Positions 30,066 through 38,820 are shown, numbered from the stretch's first letter. The stretch: 64,000 nt of DNA from Ramlibacter tataouinensis (GCF_027941915.1 NZ_CP116009.1:1302001-1366000), one strand, 5' to 3'. A program made the numbers and translations. The notes: generated by a model from the sequence alone, not told the origin.

Positions 30066-30493
30066 GCGTGGTGAAGCCCCCAGCCACGGCCCGCTTGAGT
30101 CGGACGTTCGCTGGGCTGCAGCGCGAGAGGACTGGGATCCGATGCGGCGGCCCAGCGCTTCCACAAGGCTGCTGGGACTGCTCTGCAAGTACGCAAGGCC
30201 GGCGCGCTCGGGCCCGCCGATACGGGCCAGTCATGGAGGGATGGCCTCGTGTCGGGGGACAGCGCGCTCGGCCGGCACGCACGGCACAGCCATGCGCTGC
30301 GCATTCCTCGCGCCCGGACCTGAGTGGCGCCTGGCGTTAACTACCTGGATCTCCTGAGCGATCCATCCGTGGCCGCCAAACTCGTGGCTTGGTTGCGCTG
30401 AGAAGGCCGCGGATTCGCATTAGTGGCCCCCAAGCAGGCTCGCAGGGCCTATGCTCGCTCCGGCGCCACGGCCGGAGCGGCCCTCACGGGGGC
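30066..30493. other. Gene-poor stretch, nothing recognised
   Basis: About 430 bp between the msrA remnant and infA2. Overlapping short ORFs on both strands show no motif. The composition is less regular than neighbouring genes, consistent with decayed DNA next to the truncated msrA. No hairpin with a T-tract noted. Confidence 0.5.
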
Positions 30494-30763
30494 TCAGCGC
30501 CTCCGCGGCGCTGGACGGGGCGCTCCGGCGCCTGCCTGCCGCTGTGGCAGGTGGCGGAACATGATCCGGCCCTTGTTCAAGTCATACGGAGACAGCTCGA
30601 GCGTGACGTCATCGCCGGCGATCACGCGGATCCGGTGCTTGCGCATCTTGCCTCCGGCATACGCAACGAGCTCATGCCCGTTGTCGAGCGTAACCTTGAA
30701 GCGCGAGTCGGGCAGCACCTCGGCCACTCTTCCCCGCATTTCGATCAAATCCTCTTTGCTCAT
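30494..30763 (-). CDS. infA: Translation initiation factor IF-1, second-copy type with C-terminal tail
   Basis: An 89-residue protein. Residues 1-72 are a complete IF-1 OB fold ([51 protein letters not shown]). The tail after RH, rich in Ala/Pro/Arg ([14 protein letters not shown]), is absent from normal 72-residue IF-1. IF-1 binds the ribosomal A site during initiation. It is not in the ribosomal-protein operon but in a cold-shock cluster with cspA, so it is probably an accessory copy used on temperature change (inference). ATG 30763 has GAGGAGAG upstream. Confidence 0.92.
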   Translation of the reverse strand: MSKEDLIEMRGRVAEVLPDSRFKVTLDNGHELVAYAGGKMRKHRIRVIAGDDVTLELSPYDLNKGRIMFRHLPQRQAGAGAPRPAPRRR

Positions 30764-30774
30764 CGAAGCTCTCC

Positions 30775-31086
30775 TCAAGCCGCGAGCGGCTGGCGCGAAG
30801 CACTGATCCACTGCATGGCTTCACTGTGGGCGAACGCCGCCGCTTCATTCGCGCAGCGAAACTGCTGCTTGAGACGGAGGATGCGATCGGTCATGCCGCG
30901 GCCCGAGCCGGAGCGGATGGACACGGAAGAGGCGAACCAGCCGTCGTCCAGCGACTTGATCAAGGGAGAGACGACGTACTTGCCGACCGTGCGGGGTTCC
31001 GTGGAAGCCCGCTGGCTGGCCGGCGCGCCTTCGGCGGCACTGCTGCCGGGAACGGCCGGGCCTGTGTTCGAGAAGCGAAATTGCAT
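30775..31086 (-). CDS. Conserved hypothetical protein between cspA and infA2
   Basis: A 103-residue soluble protein, not assignable to a function. Its N-terminal half is low-complexity (Pro/Ala/Ser); the C-terminal half has [39 protein letters not shown] then [15 protein letters not shown], which looks like a small alpha-beta domain. ATG 31086 has a GGAG site 6 nt upstream, just after a run of nine T on the coding strand (9 A on the plus strand). It precedes infA2 by 11 bp, so the two are co-transcribed, and it follows cspA. Confidence 0.7.
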   Translation of the reverse strand: MQFRFSNTGPAVPGSSAAEGAPASQRASTEPRTVGKYVVSPLIKSLDDGWFASSVSIRSGSGRGMTDRILRLKQQFRCANEAAAFAHSEAMQWISASRQPLAA

Positions 31087-31260
31087 GGCAACTCCAAAAA
31101 AAAAGGGGTGCTGGGGTGGCCTGTGGAGCGCCGTGGATGGCTGCTCGTCGGCGCGCGCACAGGGCGCCGACCAGGGTTGGACGAATGGGTCCGGTGCAGC
31201 CTGAGGGCCGCGAGCTGCCGGTGGGCCGAAACGGGACGACCTTCGCGGCGCAGGCTCTGC

Positions 31261-31479
31261 TCAGGCGGCGGGGCGAATGTTGGACGCCTGCAGCCCCTTG
31301 GGCCCTTCGGTCACATCGAAATGCACGCGTGCATTTTCCGCGAGCGTCCTGAAGGCGTCACCGCCCTGGATTTCGCGGAAATGCGCGAAAAGGTCCTTGC
31401 CGCCGGAATCCGGCGTGATGAAGCCGTAGCCCTTGCTCTCGTTGAACCACTTCACGGTTCCGCTCTGGTTGGTCGTCAT
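31261..31479 (-). CDS. cspA: Cold-shock protein (CspA family)
   Basis: A 72-residue protein with the full cold-shock domain: [20 protein letters not shown] (RNP1 region), DLFAHF (RNP2), then [21 protein letters not shown] and GLQASNIRP. It binds single-stranded RNA/DNA and acts as an RNA chaperone. ATG 31479 has AAGGA upstream; the extension to 31545 is untranslated leader. First gene of a cold-shock-like cluster with the 103-residue protein and infA2. Confidence 0.96.
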   Translation of the reverse strand: MTTNQSGTVKWFNESKGYGFITPDSGGKDLFAHFREIQGGDAFRTLAENARVHFDVTEGPKGLQASNIRPAA

Positions 31480-31833
31480 GTCGATCCTTGAAAAAGTTTC
31501 TCCGGCGCAGCACTTCACCGCGCCGTGCGAACGCCAAGAAACCATCGGGGGAGATTCGACTACGACTCGCCGCGCGCGGCGGGAGCAGGGGAAGAGAAAC
31601 CTTGAGATGCGGACTCTTGCGAAACGTCAGCAAGGCCATGGTAACCGAAACCGGGGACAAAGCGAAGCTGATCGATTTCGGCACAGGAAGTTCAATGCAC
31701 AAGGGCTCCGCCCCGAACCACCAACACATGGTCAGCAGCCGAGCGCACCCGCATGACGTTGGCGGCCGCCCAGTGACCGGAGCGTCACTTCCCAGCGCTC
31801 TCAATCGGCATCGTGCCTTCAGTGCGAGCCGAG
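31480..31833 (-). promoter_or_regulatory. Long leader/promoter region of cspA
   Basis: About 350 bp free of a convincing gene, read toward cspA. Long structured 5' leaders that sense temperature are typical of csp genes. A TTGTCC element about 180 bp before the ATG could be a -35, but no convincing -10 at the right spacing was found. An ORF crossing this region is judged spurious. Confidence 0.4.
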
Positions 31834-32199
31834 TCAACGGCTCGACGGGTCCCGGGGCGACGGCCAGTCGAGCAGTTCAGCCAGACGCCTGACCACCCAT
31901 GCAGCTTCGCCAGGCTGCACGGGCGAGTCCGTTCCCGACAGGCCCGCCTGGATGGACTCCAGCACTTCGCTCTCCGGGGCATCCGACTTGAACTTGATGG
32001 TCGCCCCCTGCTCGGTGAGCATCTGCGCGAGGTCCTCGCACAGCTCATAGCGCTGGCGCACCGTCGCCATCGGCTCGGTTAGGCGATGGCCCGACGGTGC
32101 GGTGTAGAGGGCGACGAACGAAGGCGGTACTTCGATCTGGTTCAAATCGTCCGTCGCGGCTTCACGAAATGCACCCCGGCGTCCAGGTTCCGATTTCAT
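31834..32199 (-). CDS. Conserved hypothetical protein, Burkholderiales type
   Basis: A 121-residue protein with IEVPPSFVALYTAPSGHRLT, RYELCEDLAQMLTEQ and an end AAWVVRRLAELLDWPSP. I recognise this pattern from small Comamonadaceae proteins sometimes labelled ATPase with chaperone activity, a label without basis in the sequence (no Walker motif). It is probably a small helical adaptor. ATG 32199 overlaps the stop of the upstream hypothetical gene (ATGA), so the pair is translationally coupled. Function unknown. Confidence 0.72.
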   Translation of the reverse strand: MKSEPGRRGAFREAATDDLNQIEVPPSFVALYTAPSGHRLTEPMATVRQRYELCEDLAQMLTEQGATIKFKSDAPESEVLESIQAGLSGTDSPVQPGEAAWVVRRLAELLDWPSPRDPSSR

Positions 32200-32690
32200 C
32201 GGAGGGCTTGCGCGCTGAACTCCGCCTCTGCCCACGCGTTCGCACTCGTGCGCGTCAGCCGGAACCCGGGCGAGACGCGCACTTCACCCAGCACTTCCCC
32301 GGCCGCATCGGTAGCGCGCAGCACGGCCGAGGGGTTTTCCTCGTCCGGCTCGACGTCCAGCGTGACGCTCACGCGCCCGCCGTCGCGGGGTATGTCGACC
32401 TGCCGGTGCAGGGCTGCATGCACTTGCTGCTCGTGCCGGCGCACGAACTCGGCAGCGGTCTTCACCAGCGTGTTGAACGCGGAGGTATCCAGGGGCTTGG
32501 GGGATTTCTTGTCGCGCCCCATGGTCCATGGGCCGACCAGCGCCGGCTCGACCTGCCCGTCAGGAGTCATGGCGACGGCCCAGCCGTCGTCATCCTCGTT
32601 CTTGATGACGCGGGCCGTCCAGCCGTTGTCGCGCCAGAGGCGCGGCTCGCGGATCGCTTGTTGTTCGGTGCCTGCTTCGAATGGGTCCAT
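32196..32690 (-). CDS. Conserved hypothetical protein
   Basis: A 164-residue soluble protein with REPRLWRDNGWTARVIKNED, DDGWAVAMTPDGQVEPALVG and a C-terminal ATDAAGEVLGEVRVSPGFRL. It looks like a small beta-rich protein followed by a beta meander; no known function. ATG 32690 chosen; upstream codons belong to the divergent MFS promoter. It is coupled to the 121-residue gene. A decayed copy of its C-terminal end lies 6.7 kb away at 38908-38998. Confidence 0.72.
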   Translation of the reverse strand: MDPFEAGTEQQAIREPRLWRDNGWTARVIKNEDDDGWAVAMTPDGQVEPALVGPWTMGRDKKSPKPLDTSAFNTLVKTAAEFVRRHEQQVHAALHRQVDIPRDGGRVSVTLDVEPDEENPSAVLRATDAAGEVLGEVRVSPGFRLTRTSANAWAEAEFSAQALR

Positions 32691-32745
32691 GGCTTGATTG
32701 TCGCGCCGCGCCGATGAATGCCGGGTCTGCGACACTCGCCCCGGC

Positions 32746-33981
32746 ATGACGAGCTCCCGGCCATTGACGCCCCTGAAGACCGCCCTGGCGGGTCTCGTCG
32801 CCCTCGCGGTGGCCATGGGCATCGGCCGCTTCGCGTTCACGCCGCTCCTGCCCATGATGCTGGCGGAGCGCTCGGTGAACCTCACCGGCGCCAGCCTGCT
32901 GGCCAGCGCAAACTACCTGGGCTACCTCGTTGGCGCCGTGGCCTGCACGTTCCAGCCCTGGATATGGCGTCGCGCCGGGTGGTCCAGCGGCGTGAACGGA
33001 CCCAGGCTGGTCCGGGCCGGGCTGGTCGCCACCACCCTGCTCACGCTGGGCATGGCGTTCTACGTCCCGGCTGCCTGGGGGCCGCTGCGGTTCGCGGCCG
33101 GTGTCGCGAGCGCCGTCGTCTTCGTCTACACGTCGGGCTTCTGCCTCGAGCAGCTCGCGCGTCGCGGGGTGCCCTCGATGGGCGCCCTGATCTACATCGG
33201 GCCAGGCCTCGGCATCGTCGCCAGTGGCCTGGCGGCGACCGTGCTGGTGCAGTTGCATGCGCCCGCGGCCATGGGCTGGCTGTCTTTCGGGCTGCTGGCC
33301 GCGCTGCTGACCGCCCTGGTGTGGCCGGTACTCGATGGGCGCCGGACCCTCGGTGCGCCCGATCCGGTCGCACGGCAGGCCGCGCAGGCGGCGCCGCAGG
33401 ACTGCGCCGGCGCGGGCGAGCTGGGCCTGCTCACGCTGGCCTACGGACTCGCCGGCATCGGCTACATCATCACCGCCACCTTCCTGCCCGTGATCGCCCG
33501 CGGGGCCTTGCCGGGATCGCCTTGGCTGGACCTGTTCTGGCCCCTGTTCGGCGTGGGCGTCATGCTCGGCGCCATCGGCGCTTCGCGCCTGAGCCCGCAC
33601 GTCGACCTGCGGCTGCGGCTGGCGGGGTGCTACGTGCTGCAGGCCGCGGGCGTGGCCGCGAGCCTCGTGAGCCCGACGCTCGCGGGTTTCGCGGCCGGCA
33701 GCCTGTTGCTCGGACTGCCTTTCACCGCCATCACCTTCTTCGCCATGCAGGAGGTGCGCCGCGTGCGGCCCCTGCACGCGACCAGCGCCATGGGCCTGCT
33801 CACTGCATCCTACGGGCTCGGACAGATCGTGGGACCGCCGCTTGCCGCCTGGATGGTGGCACGCAGCGGGAACCCGGCCGAGGGCTTCAGTGCCTCGCTC
33901 TGGATCGCCGCCGGACTGCTGGTGTTCGGCGCGGTGCTGTACGTCGCCATCGCGCGCCGGCATCCCGCGGCACGGCCCTGA
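32746..33981 (+). CDS. YbfB/YjiJ-family MFS transporter
   Basis: A 411-residue membrane protein with about 12 hydrophobic segments. The start LVALAVAMGIGRFAFTPLLPMM is the YbfB/YjiJ signature (GIGRFxxTPxLP). Later blocks include ASANYLGYLVGA, LTLAYGLAGIGYIITATFLPVIA and ATSAMGLLTASYGLGQIVGPPLAA. Major-facilitator proteins of this group are thought to be exporters or drug/sugar-acid transporters; no substrate is established. ATG 32746 chosen over 32698. It converges with ompW (10-bp gap). Confidence 0.88.
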   Translation: MTSSRPLTPLKTALAGLVALAVAMGIGRFAFTPLLPMMLAERSVNLTGASLLASANYLGYLVGAVACTFQPWIWRRAGWSSGVNGPRLVRAGLVATTLLTLGMAFYVPAAWGPLRFAAGVASAVVFVYTSGFCLEQLARRGVPSMGALIYIGPGLGIVASGLAATVLVQLHAPAAMGWLSFGLLAALLTALVWPVLDGRRTLGAPDPVARQAAQAAPQDCAGAGELGLLTLAYGLAGIGYIITATFLPVIARGALPGSPWLDLFWPLFGVGVMLGAIGASRLSPHVDLRLRLAGCYVLQAAGVAASLVSPTLAGFAAGSLLLGLPFTAITFFAMQEVRRVRPLHATSAMGLLTASYGLGQIVGPPLAAWMVARSGNPAEGFSASLWIAAGLLVFGAVLYVAIARRHPAARP

Positions 33982-33991
33982 TCGAGCCTGT

Positions 33992-34693
33992 TCAGAACCG
34001 GTATCCGAGCCGAACCACGTAATCCACGGGATTGAGCTTCAGCTCCCCGGTTGTTGTGCCACCTGCCCCGACCAGCGTCGCCGTGGTCTTGAGCCGCAGG
34101 TGGGAAACCGAGGCGTTCACCGACCAACGGTCGTCGATGTTGTAGATGAAGCCGGCGGCGACGACGGGAGACCACTCGGAGCTGAGGGACGCGGACGTCC
34201 CGGCGAGGCCGACCACCAGCGGATCCGAGCGATTGATCCGCACCTGGTCGAACTTCGTGTAGGCCACGCCCAGGCCCAGGTAAGGCCGCCAACGGTCGCC
34301 CGGCCGCATGAACAGGTACTTGCCGACCAGCGCGGGCGTGATCTCGCGCGCGCTGGCCGCGTCGATGTGCGATCCGCTGCGCAGGTGCACGTCGACTTTC
34401 AGCTTCGGCGGCACGCCCAGCGTGAGCTCCGCGGCGAGGTTGTCCGTGAACATGTGCAGCACGCTCAACGACAGCGTCGCCACGGTGTCGATATCCGCGG
34501 TTGCGCCGGCGGTCGCCGCATTGAGCGCAGCGGCCCCGGGCCCGGTGGAGCTCAGCGGGCCCAGCGATTCGCGCGGCGAGAGCACCGCCAGCCCTGCGCC
34601 GACGATGGTGTCACCGGCTTGCTGCGCCATGGCGCCGGGACAGGCCAGAAGCAGCGGACTGCAGGCCAGGAGGATCTTGGGGAAGATGTCCAT
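33992..34693 (-). CDS. ompW: OmpW-family outer membrane protein
   Basis: A 233-residue outer-membrane beta-barrel with signal peptide (IFPKILLACSPLLLAC...AMAQQ). OmpW features: AGDTIVGAGLAVLSP, PPKLKVDVHL, ITPALVGKYLF, RPYLGLGVAYTKFDQV and a C-terminal DYVVRLGYRF ending in the Phe needed for barrel assembly. OmpW forms a small eight-strand channel for hydrophobic molecules. ATG 34693 has AAGGAG upstream. Single gene converging with the MFS gene. Confidence 0.92.
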   Translation of the reverse strand: MDIFPKILLACSPLLLACPGAMAQQAGDTIVGAGLAVLSPRESLGPLSSTGPGAAALNAATAGATADIDTVATLSLSVLHMFTDNLAAELTLGVPPKLKVDVHLRSGSHIDAASAREITPALVGKYLFMRPGDRWRPYLGLGVAYTKFDQVRINRSDPLVVGLAGTSASLSSEWSPVVAAGFIYNIDDRWSVNASVSHLRLKTTATLVGAGGTTTGELKLNPVDYVVRLGYRF

Positions 34694-34845
34694 GCGGTCT
34701 CCTTGCTGTGGAACGACCAGCTTAGGCATAGGGCGCCGCCCTGGGTTGCGTCCACTCAAAAAAAGCAACGCATGGGCGGGGACATCTTGAAACGCCGCTC
34801 GACCGTGGCGAGGCCGCCGCAAGCCATGTCTAGGACACAAGCAAG

Positions 34846-34866
34846 AAGCCCCGCGGAGCGGGGCTT
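34846..34866 (-). terminator. Intrinsic terminator after the tctC gene at 34909
   Basis: AAGCCCCGC-GGA-GCGGGGCTT forms a perfect 9-bp stem; on the minus strand it is followed by TTCTTGCTTG. It lies 42 bp beyond the stop of the GntR operon's last gene and separates it from ompW. Confidence 0.8.
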
Positions 34867-34908
34867 CGGCGTAGAGAGGCCTCGAACTGACGGAACGCCG
34901 GCGCTGGA

Positions 34909-35874
34909 CTAATCGAGCTTGGCGTGCTTGACGATCGCCTCAAACTTCTTGCGCTCGCCCCGGACGAACTTGGCGAACTCCGCTGTCGGCATGCCGCTCG
35001 GCTGCGCGCCCTGCTTCTCGAGCGTGTCCTTGACCTCCGGCATCTGCAGCACCGCGGCGATGTCACGCTGGATCTGGGCGACGATGGGCTCCGGCGTCCC
35101 CTTGGGAACCCAGATGCCGAACCACTGGTTCAGTTCGAACTGCTCCAGCCCAGGGGTGGCAGCAACCGGCGGCACCTGGGGCGCCGCGGGCGACGATACC
35201 TTGGACGACACGGCCAGCGGCTTCAGCGCACCCTTCTGCACGTGGGGCAGCCCCGCGGGAAGTCCGGCGAAGCCGATCGATACGTGGTTGGCCAGCAGGT
35301 CGGTGATCGACGGTGCGACCCCCTTGTACGGCACGTGCACCAACTGCACGCCGCCCAGTTGCTCCAGCAGCACGGCGGCCAGGTGCTGGGGCGTCCCCGG
35401 TCCGGAGGACGCGTAGGTCACCTTGCCCGGGTTCTTCTTCGCGAACGCCACCAGTTCGGCGACGCTGGAGTACGGGCTGGACGGGTGCGTGACCAGGATG
35501 AATGGCAGCCGCACCGCGAGCGTGACCGGTACCAGGTCGGTCTCCGGGTCGTACTGCATCTTTTCCATGATGAACTGGTTGATCACCACTTCGGCCGTGG
35601 CCGACATCATGATGGTCAGCCCGTCCGCTGGCGCACGCGCGACGGAGGTCGCGCCGATCGTGCCGCTGCCGCCCGGCTTGTTGTCCACGATCACGTTCTG
35701 CTTCCAGCGATCGGCGAGCTTCTGGCCCACCAGGCGCGCCACCGGGTCGACGCCGGCGCCCGCCGGGTAGGGCACCACGATCTTCACCGGTTTCTGCGGC
35801 CACTCCTGCGCACTCGCGCCGGCCACGCAACCGAGGACCGCAACGCAGGCGGCGAGCAACTTCCATGCTTTCAT
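34909..35874 (-). CDS. Tripartite tricarboxylate transporter substrate-binding protein (Bug/TctC)
   Basis: A 321-residue periplasmic receptor with signal peptide (MKAWKLLAACVAVLGCVAGA...SAQ). Blocks: VKIVVPYPAGAGVDPVARLV, NVIVDNKPGGSGTIGATSVA, VHVPYKGVAPSITDLLANHV. Two adjacent ATGs (35877, 35874); the second fits the AAGGAG spacing better. Last gene of the GntR operon, 38 bp after the D-2-hydroxyacid dehydrogenase, so it probably binds a sugar acid or hydroxy-acid metabolised by the two enzymes (inference). Confidence 0.9.
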   Translation of the reverse strand: MKAWKLLAACVAVLGCVAGASAQEWPQKPVKIVVPYPAGAGVDPVARLVGQKLADRWKQNVIVDNKPGGSGTIGATSVARAPADGLTIMMSATAEVVINQFIMEKMQYDPETDLVPVTLAVRLPFILVTHPSSPYSSVAELVAFAKKNPGKVTYASSGPGTPQHLAAVLLEQLGGVQLVHVPYKGVAPSITDLLANHVSIGFAGLPAGLPHVQKGALKPLAVSSKVSSPAAPQVPPVAATPGLEQFELNQWFGIWVPKGTPEPIVAQIQRDIAAVLQMPEVKDTLEKQGAQPSGMPTAEFAKFVRGERKKFEAIVKHAKLD

Positions 35875-35912
35875 CATGTCTCCTTGGGGAATGAAAAGGG
35901 TCCTGCGCCGGA

Positions 35913-36863
35913 TCACGTCGGGCGGAGGATTTCGGCGATACGCTGCGCGATCAGGGCCGATACGCGCTCGTTCGATTCGTGCGTGACGCCCGCGATGTGC
36001 GGCGTCAGGAACAGGTTGGGGACACCGGCCAGCGCGGATCCGGCCGGCAGCGGCTCGTTTTCAAACACATCCACGGCGGCACCGGCGAGCGCCCCGGACC
36101 GCAACGCCCTGGCCAGCGCGGCCTCATCGACGATGCCTCCGCGCGCGGTGTTCACCAGCACGGCGCCCGTCTTCATCAGGCCCAGTCGCCGCTCGTCCAC
36201 CAGGCTGGCGTTCTGCGGCGTGTAGGGAACGTGCAGGCTCACGACGTCCGCTGCGCGAAACAGGTCGTCCAGCTCTTCGCAGCGCGTCGCGCCGCGCCAC
36301 GCGGGGTGCGCTGGCGGCAGCACGGGGTCGAAGGCCATCACACGCATGCCCACCGCCCGCGCCAGCTCGCCTACGCGCTGACCCACGGAGCCATAGCCCA
36401 CCAGTCCCAGCGTCTTGCCGGCGATCTCGCGTCCGCAGGCAAGCCGGGCACGCGGCCATTCGCCCGAAGCCACTTGGTGGGAGGAGAACAGGAAGCCGCG
36501 CAGCAGGGCCATGGCCAGGCCGACCACGTACTCGGCTACGGCCGAGGCGTTGGCGCCGACGGCGGGAAGCACGGCGATGCCGCGGCCTGCGCAATACGCC
36601 TGGTCGATGTTGTCCAGGCCGACCCCGAGCCGCCCGACCGCAACGAGGCGGCCCGCGCTGGCCAGCAGCTCGCCATTCACCCGCGTCCGGTTGCGCACGA
36701 TCAACGCGTCGGCATCGCGCAGCGCCTCGGCGAGCTCGGCCGGCCGCTCCACCAGGTCGGAGGCGTAGAGGACCTCGAAGGTTTCGCGCAGTGCCGAGAC
36801 CGCTGCCTCGTCCATGAATTCCGAGATGACGATGCGCCCGGGCATGGTCTGCCGGGCCGTCAT
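35913..36863 (-). CDS. D-2-hydroxyacid dehydrogenase (NAD-dependent)
   Basis: A 316-residue D-isomer-specific 2-hydroxyacid dehydrogenase. It has the NAD fold TLGLVGYGSVGQRVGELARA, catalytic Arg in VNTARGGIVDEAALARAL, Glu in AVDVFENEPLP and His in LFLTPHIAGVTHES. It reversibly oxidises D-2-hydroxyacids to 2-oxoacids. ATG 36863 overlaps the stop of the enolase-superfamily gene (ATGA). With that dehydratase/racemase it could interconvert a sugar acid to a 2-keto acid and then reduce or oxidise it. Confidence 0.9.
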   Translation of the reverse strand: MTARQTMPGRIVISEFMDEAAVSALRETFEVLYASDLVERPAELAEALRDADALIVRNRTRVNGELLASAGRLVAVGRLGVGLDNIDQAYCAGRGIAVLPAVGANASAVAEYVVGLAMALLRGFLFSSHQVASGEWPRARLACGREIAGKTLGLVGYGSVGQRVGELARAVGMRVMAFDPVLPPAHPAWRGATRCEELDDLFRAADVVSLHVPYTPQNASLVDERRLGLMKTGAVLVNTARGGIVDEAALARALRSGALAGAAVDVFENEPLPAGSALAGVPNLFLTPHIAGVTHESNERVSALIAQRIAEILRPT

Positions 36864-38026
36864 TGCCACTGGTGGCCCACGCGGAATCCGCGGAGCGCGT
36901 CCATGTCGGGGGCGACACCGAGGCCCGGTTCCTCCGAAAGTGTGACCACGCCCTCGACCACCCGCGGGTGCGGTGCGCCCAGCAGCTCGCGCAGCGGATT
37001 GAAGTTGGAGTCCACTTCCACGTAACCCGCGCCGCCCACGGCGGCCTTCAGGTGCATGGAGGCCACCAGACCGATGCCTCCACCCAGCCAATGCGGGCAG
37101 AACATGCGGCCGGCTGCCAGCACGTCGCGCGCCACGGGCAGGCAGCCGCTGAATCCGCCCCACTTGCCCAGATCCGGCTGCACCACGGCGAACGCCTTGC
37201 TGGCCAGCGCTTCGGCGAACTGGCTGGCGCCGCGCATGTTCTCTCCGGCCGCGAGCGGCAGCGGGGATTCGGCGGCGAGCCGCATCCATTCGGACGACGG
37301 CCGGTCAGCCGCCAGCGGTTCTTCCAGCCACTGCAGCCGGAACTCCGCGATGCGGCGGCTCATCCCGATGGACTCCTCCAGACTCCAGGCCTGGTTGGCG
37401 TCGACCATCAGCGTTGCATCGGGGCCCAACAGCTCGCGCAACGCCCGCAGGTTCGCGAGGTCGCGCTCGGCCCCGAAGCCGACCTTGAGCTTGAAAGCAC
37501 GGAAGCCTTCGTCCCGCTTGGCCGCGGCGAGCTTTTCGGGGTGCGTCGGGCTCAGCCCCGACGCATAAGTCGCGATTCTGCTGGTGCCGCCGAACAGGCG
37601 CCACAACGGCTGGCCCAGCCGCCGGCCTGCCAGGTCCCACAGCGCCATGTCGGCACCGGCAATGGCCTGGGCCACGGTACCCGGCTCGCCGCATTGGAGG
37701 CCGAGGATGTGCAGGCGACGTGTCGCCTCACGGAACGCCTCCTCGGGCGAGACCCATTCACGTTCCAGGAAGATGGGCGCGACAGCGGACTCGAGCAGGC
37801 GCGCGCGGTGCTCGGCACCCACGCTGGGGAAGTTGCACCAGATCTCGCCCCAGCCCACCGCACCATCGCCGTCCTCGGCCCGAACCAGCACCGCGGGCCG
37901 GTCATGCATGATGCCGAAGGAGGTCTGGACGGGCTCGTCGATCGGCACCCGGAAGACGAAAGCTTGCAGCCTGGCAAGCCGGACGGGTGCAGGGAGGCTG
38001 GGCGCGTGGCCCGGAAGGTTGGTCAT
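36860..38026 (-). CDS. Mandelate racemase/muconate lactonizing enzyme family protein
   Basis: A 388-residue enolase-superfamily enzyme. Visible active-site elements: KLKVGFG with the KxK pair (Lys179, Lys181), metal ligands in MVDANQAW (Asp209), LEEPL (235-236) and AAGEN (262), QPDLGKWGG (285-288) and CPHWLGGG with His312. The KxK plus a late His suggests a proton-abstracting base pair as in mandelate racemase or acid-sugar dehydratases. Whether it racemises, cycloisomerises or dehydrates cannot be told by eye. ATG 38026 overlaps the gntR stop (ATGA). Confidence 0.9.
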   Translation of the reverse strand: MTNLPGHAPSLPAPVRLARLQAFVFRVPIDEPVQTSFGIMHDRPAVLVRAEDGDGAVGWGEIWCNFPSVGAEHRARLLESAVAPIFLEREWVSPEEAFREATRRLHILGLQCGEPGTVAQAIAGADMALWDLAGRRLGQPLWRLFGGTSRIATYASGLSPTHPEKLAAAKRDEGFRAFKLKVGFGAERDLANLRALRELLGPDATLMVDANQAWSLEESIGMSRRIAEFRLQWLEEPLAADRPSSEWMRLAAESPLPLAAGENMRGASQFAEALASKAFAVVQPDLGKWGGFSGCLPVARDVLAAGRMFCPHWLGGGIGLVASMHLKAAVGGAGYVEVDSNFNPLRELLGAPHPRVVEGVVTLSEEPGLGVAPDMDALRGFRVGHQWQ

Positions 38027-38796
38027 CGCTTCTTGCTGGCGGGCGGGCTGGGTTGATGTTGTCCGGCAAACAGGTCCAGCTCCACCTGGATCATCTGCGC
38101 GGGGTACTGGATGTGCGCGTAGTAGACGATGCGCCCCTGCGCGTCCTGCAGCGAGCGGCACACGTCGGCGATGGGGTCGGCCACGCCGATGTCCAGGTGC
38201 TCCGCCGTGTCCTCGTCGGAAACGGTGACCCGCATGATCTGGCGTGCGGCCGCGATGCGCACCTGGGGCAGCGCGGCCAGCTTCGGGATGACGGGTGAGC
38301 CGCTGAAGCCCCGCGGATCCAGCGCGAAGACATCCTGCGCCAGGTAGATCTCGATCAGGCAGTACGGACGATCATCGCGGTAGTGCACCCGGCGCAGCCG
38401 GCGGTAGGGCCCTGCGACCTCGCCCGCGGCGAAATGCGGCACCAGCGGATGGTCGTCCTCGTCGATGGCGATCAGCCGGATCTTCAGCTCCGACACGGTG
38501 CGTACCAGCTCTTCGAAGCTGGTCGCCAACTTGAACCAGCGCTGCTGGGACAAGTCTTTCATGACGAACGTGCCGCGCCCGCGGGTGCGCCGGATCAAGC
38601 CCTCCTCCTCCAGGCGCGCGAGCGACTCGCGCAGGGTGATCCTGGAAACCTGGAATTCCCGCTCCAGCTCGTTGAGCGTCGGGATCTGCGCGTCCACCGG
38701 CCACTCCTGGCGCTCGATCTTCTGGCGCATCAGGTGGGCCACCTGAAGGTACAGGGGAACCCGGCTCTTCTGGAACACTGAAATGTGGCTGGTCAC
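38023..38796 (-). CDS. GntR-family regulator, HutC subfamily (UTRA domain)
   Basis: A 257-residue regulator. N-terminal winged helix: PLYLQVAHLMRQKIERQEWP, IPTLNELEREFQVSRITLRE, RRTRGRGTFV. The C-terminal part (about 95-245) has the UTRA-type effector fold, with RRLRRVHYRDDRPYCLIEIY and YYAHIQYPAQMIQVELDL. HutC regulators repress until an acid or sugar ligand binds. GTG 38796 is used; no ribosome site is visible, so it may be leaderless. It is the first gene of the operon it presumably controls, and an inverted repeat overlaps its start. Confidence 0.9.
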   Translation of the reverse strand: MTSHISVFQKSRVPLYLQVAHLMRQKIERQEWPVDAQIPTLNELEREFQVSRITLRESLARLEEEGLIRRTRGRGTFVMKDLSQQRWFKLATSFEELVRTVSELKIRLIAIDEDDHPLVPHFAAGEVAGPYRRLRRVHYRDDRPYCLIEIYLAQDVFALDPRGFSGSPVIPKLAALPQVRIAAARQIMRVTVSDEDTAEHLDIGVADPIADVCRSLQDAQGRIVYYAHIQYPAQMIQVELDLFAGQHQPSPPASKKR

Positions 38797-38820
38797 AAAG
38801 TCATGATATCAGGCACTTTG
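38796..38820. promoter_or_regulatory. Candidate GntR operator
   Basis: CAAAGT and ACTTTG (38796-38801 and 38815-38820) form a 6-bp inverted repeat around an AT-rich core containing TGATATCA. It overlaps the GTG start of the GntR gene, so binding there would give autorepression. Confidence 0.5.

Noticed and set aside
30324..30401. Short reading frame giving NYLDLLSDPSVAAKLVAWLR then stop
   Set aside because: It looks peptide-like at first, but is too short, has no start context and no family match I can name.
31358..31837. 159-residue ORF overlapping cspA and its leader
   Set aside because: It is another frame of cspA plus leader, with no motif; a long untranslated leader is expected for csp genes.
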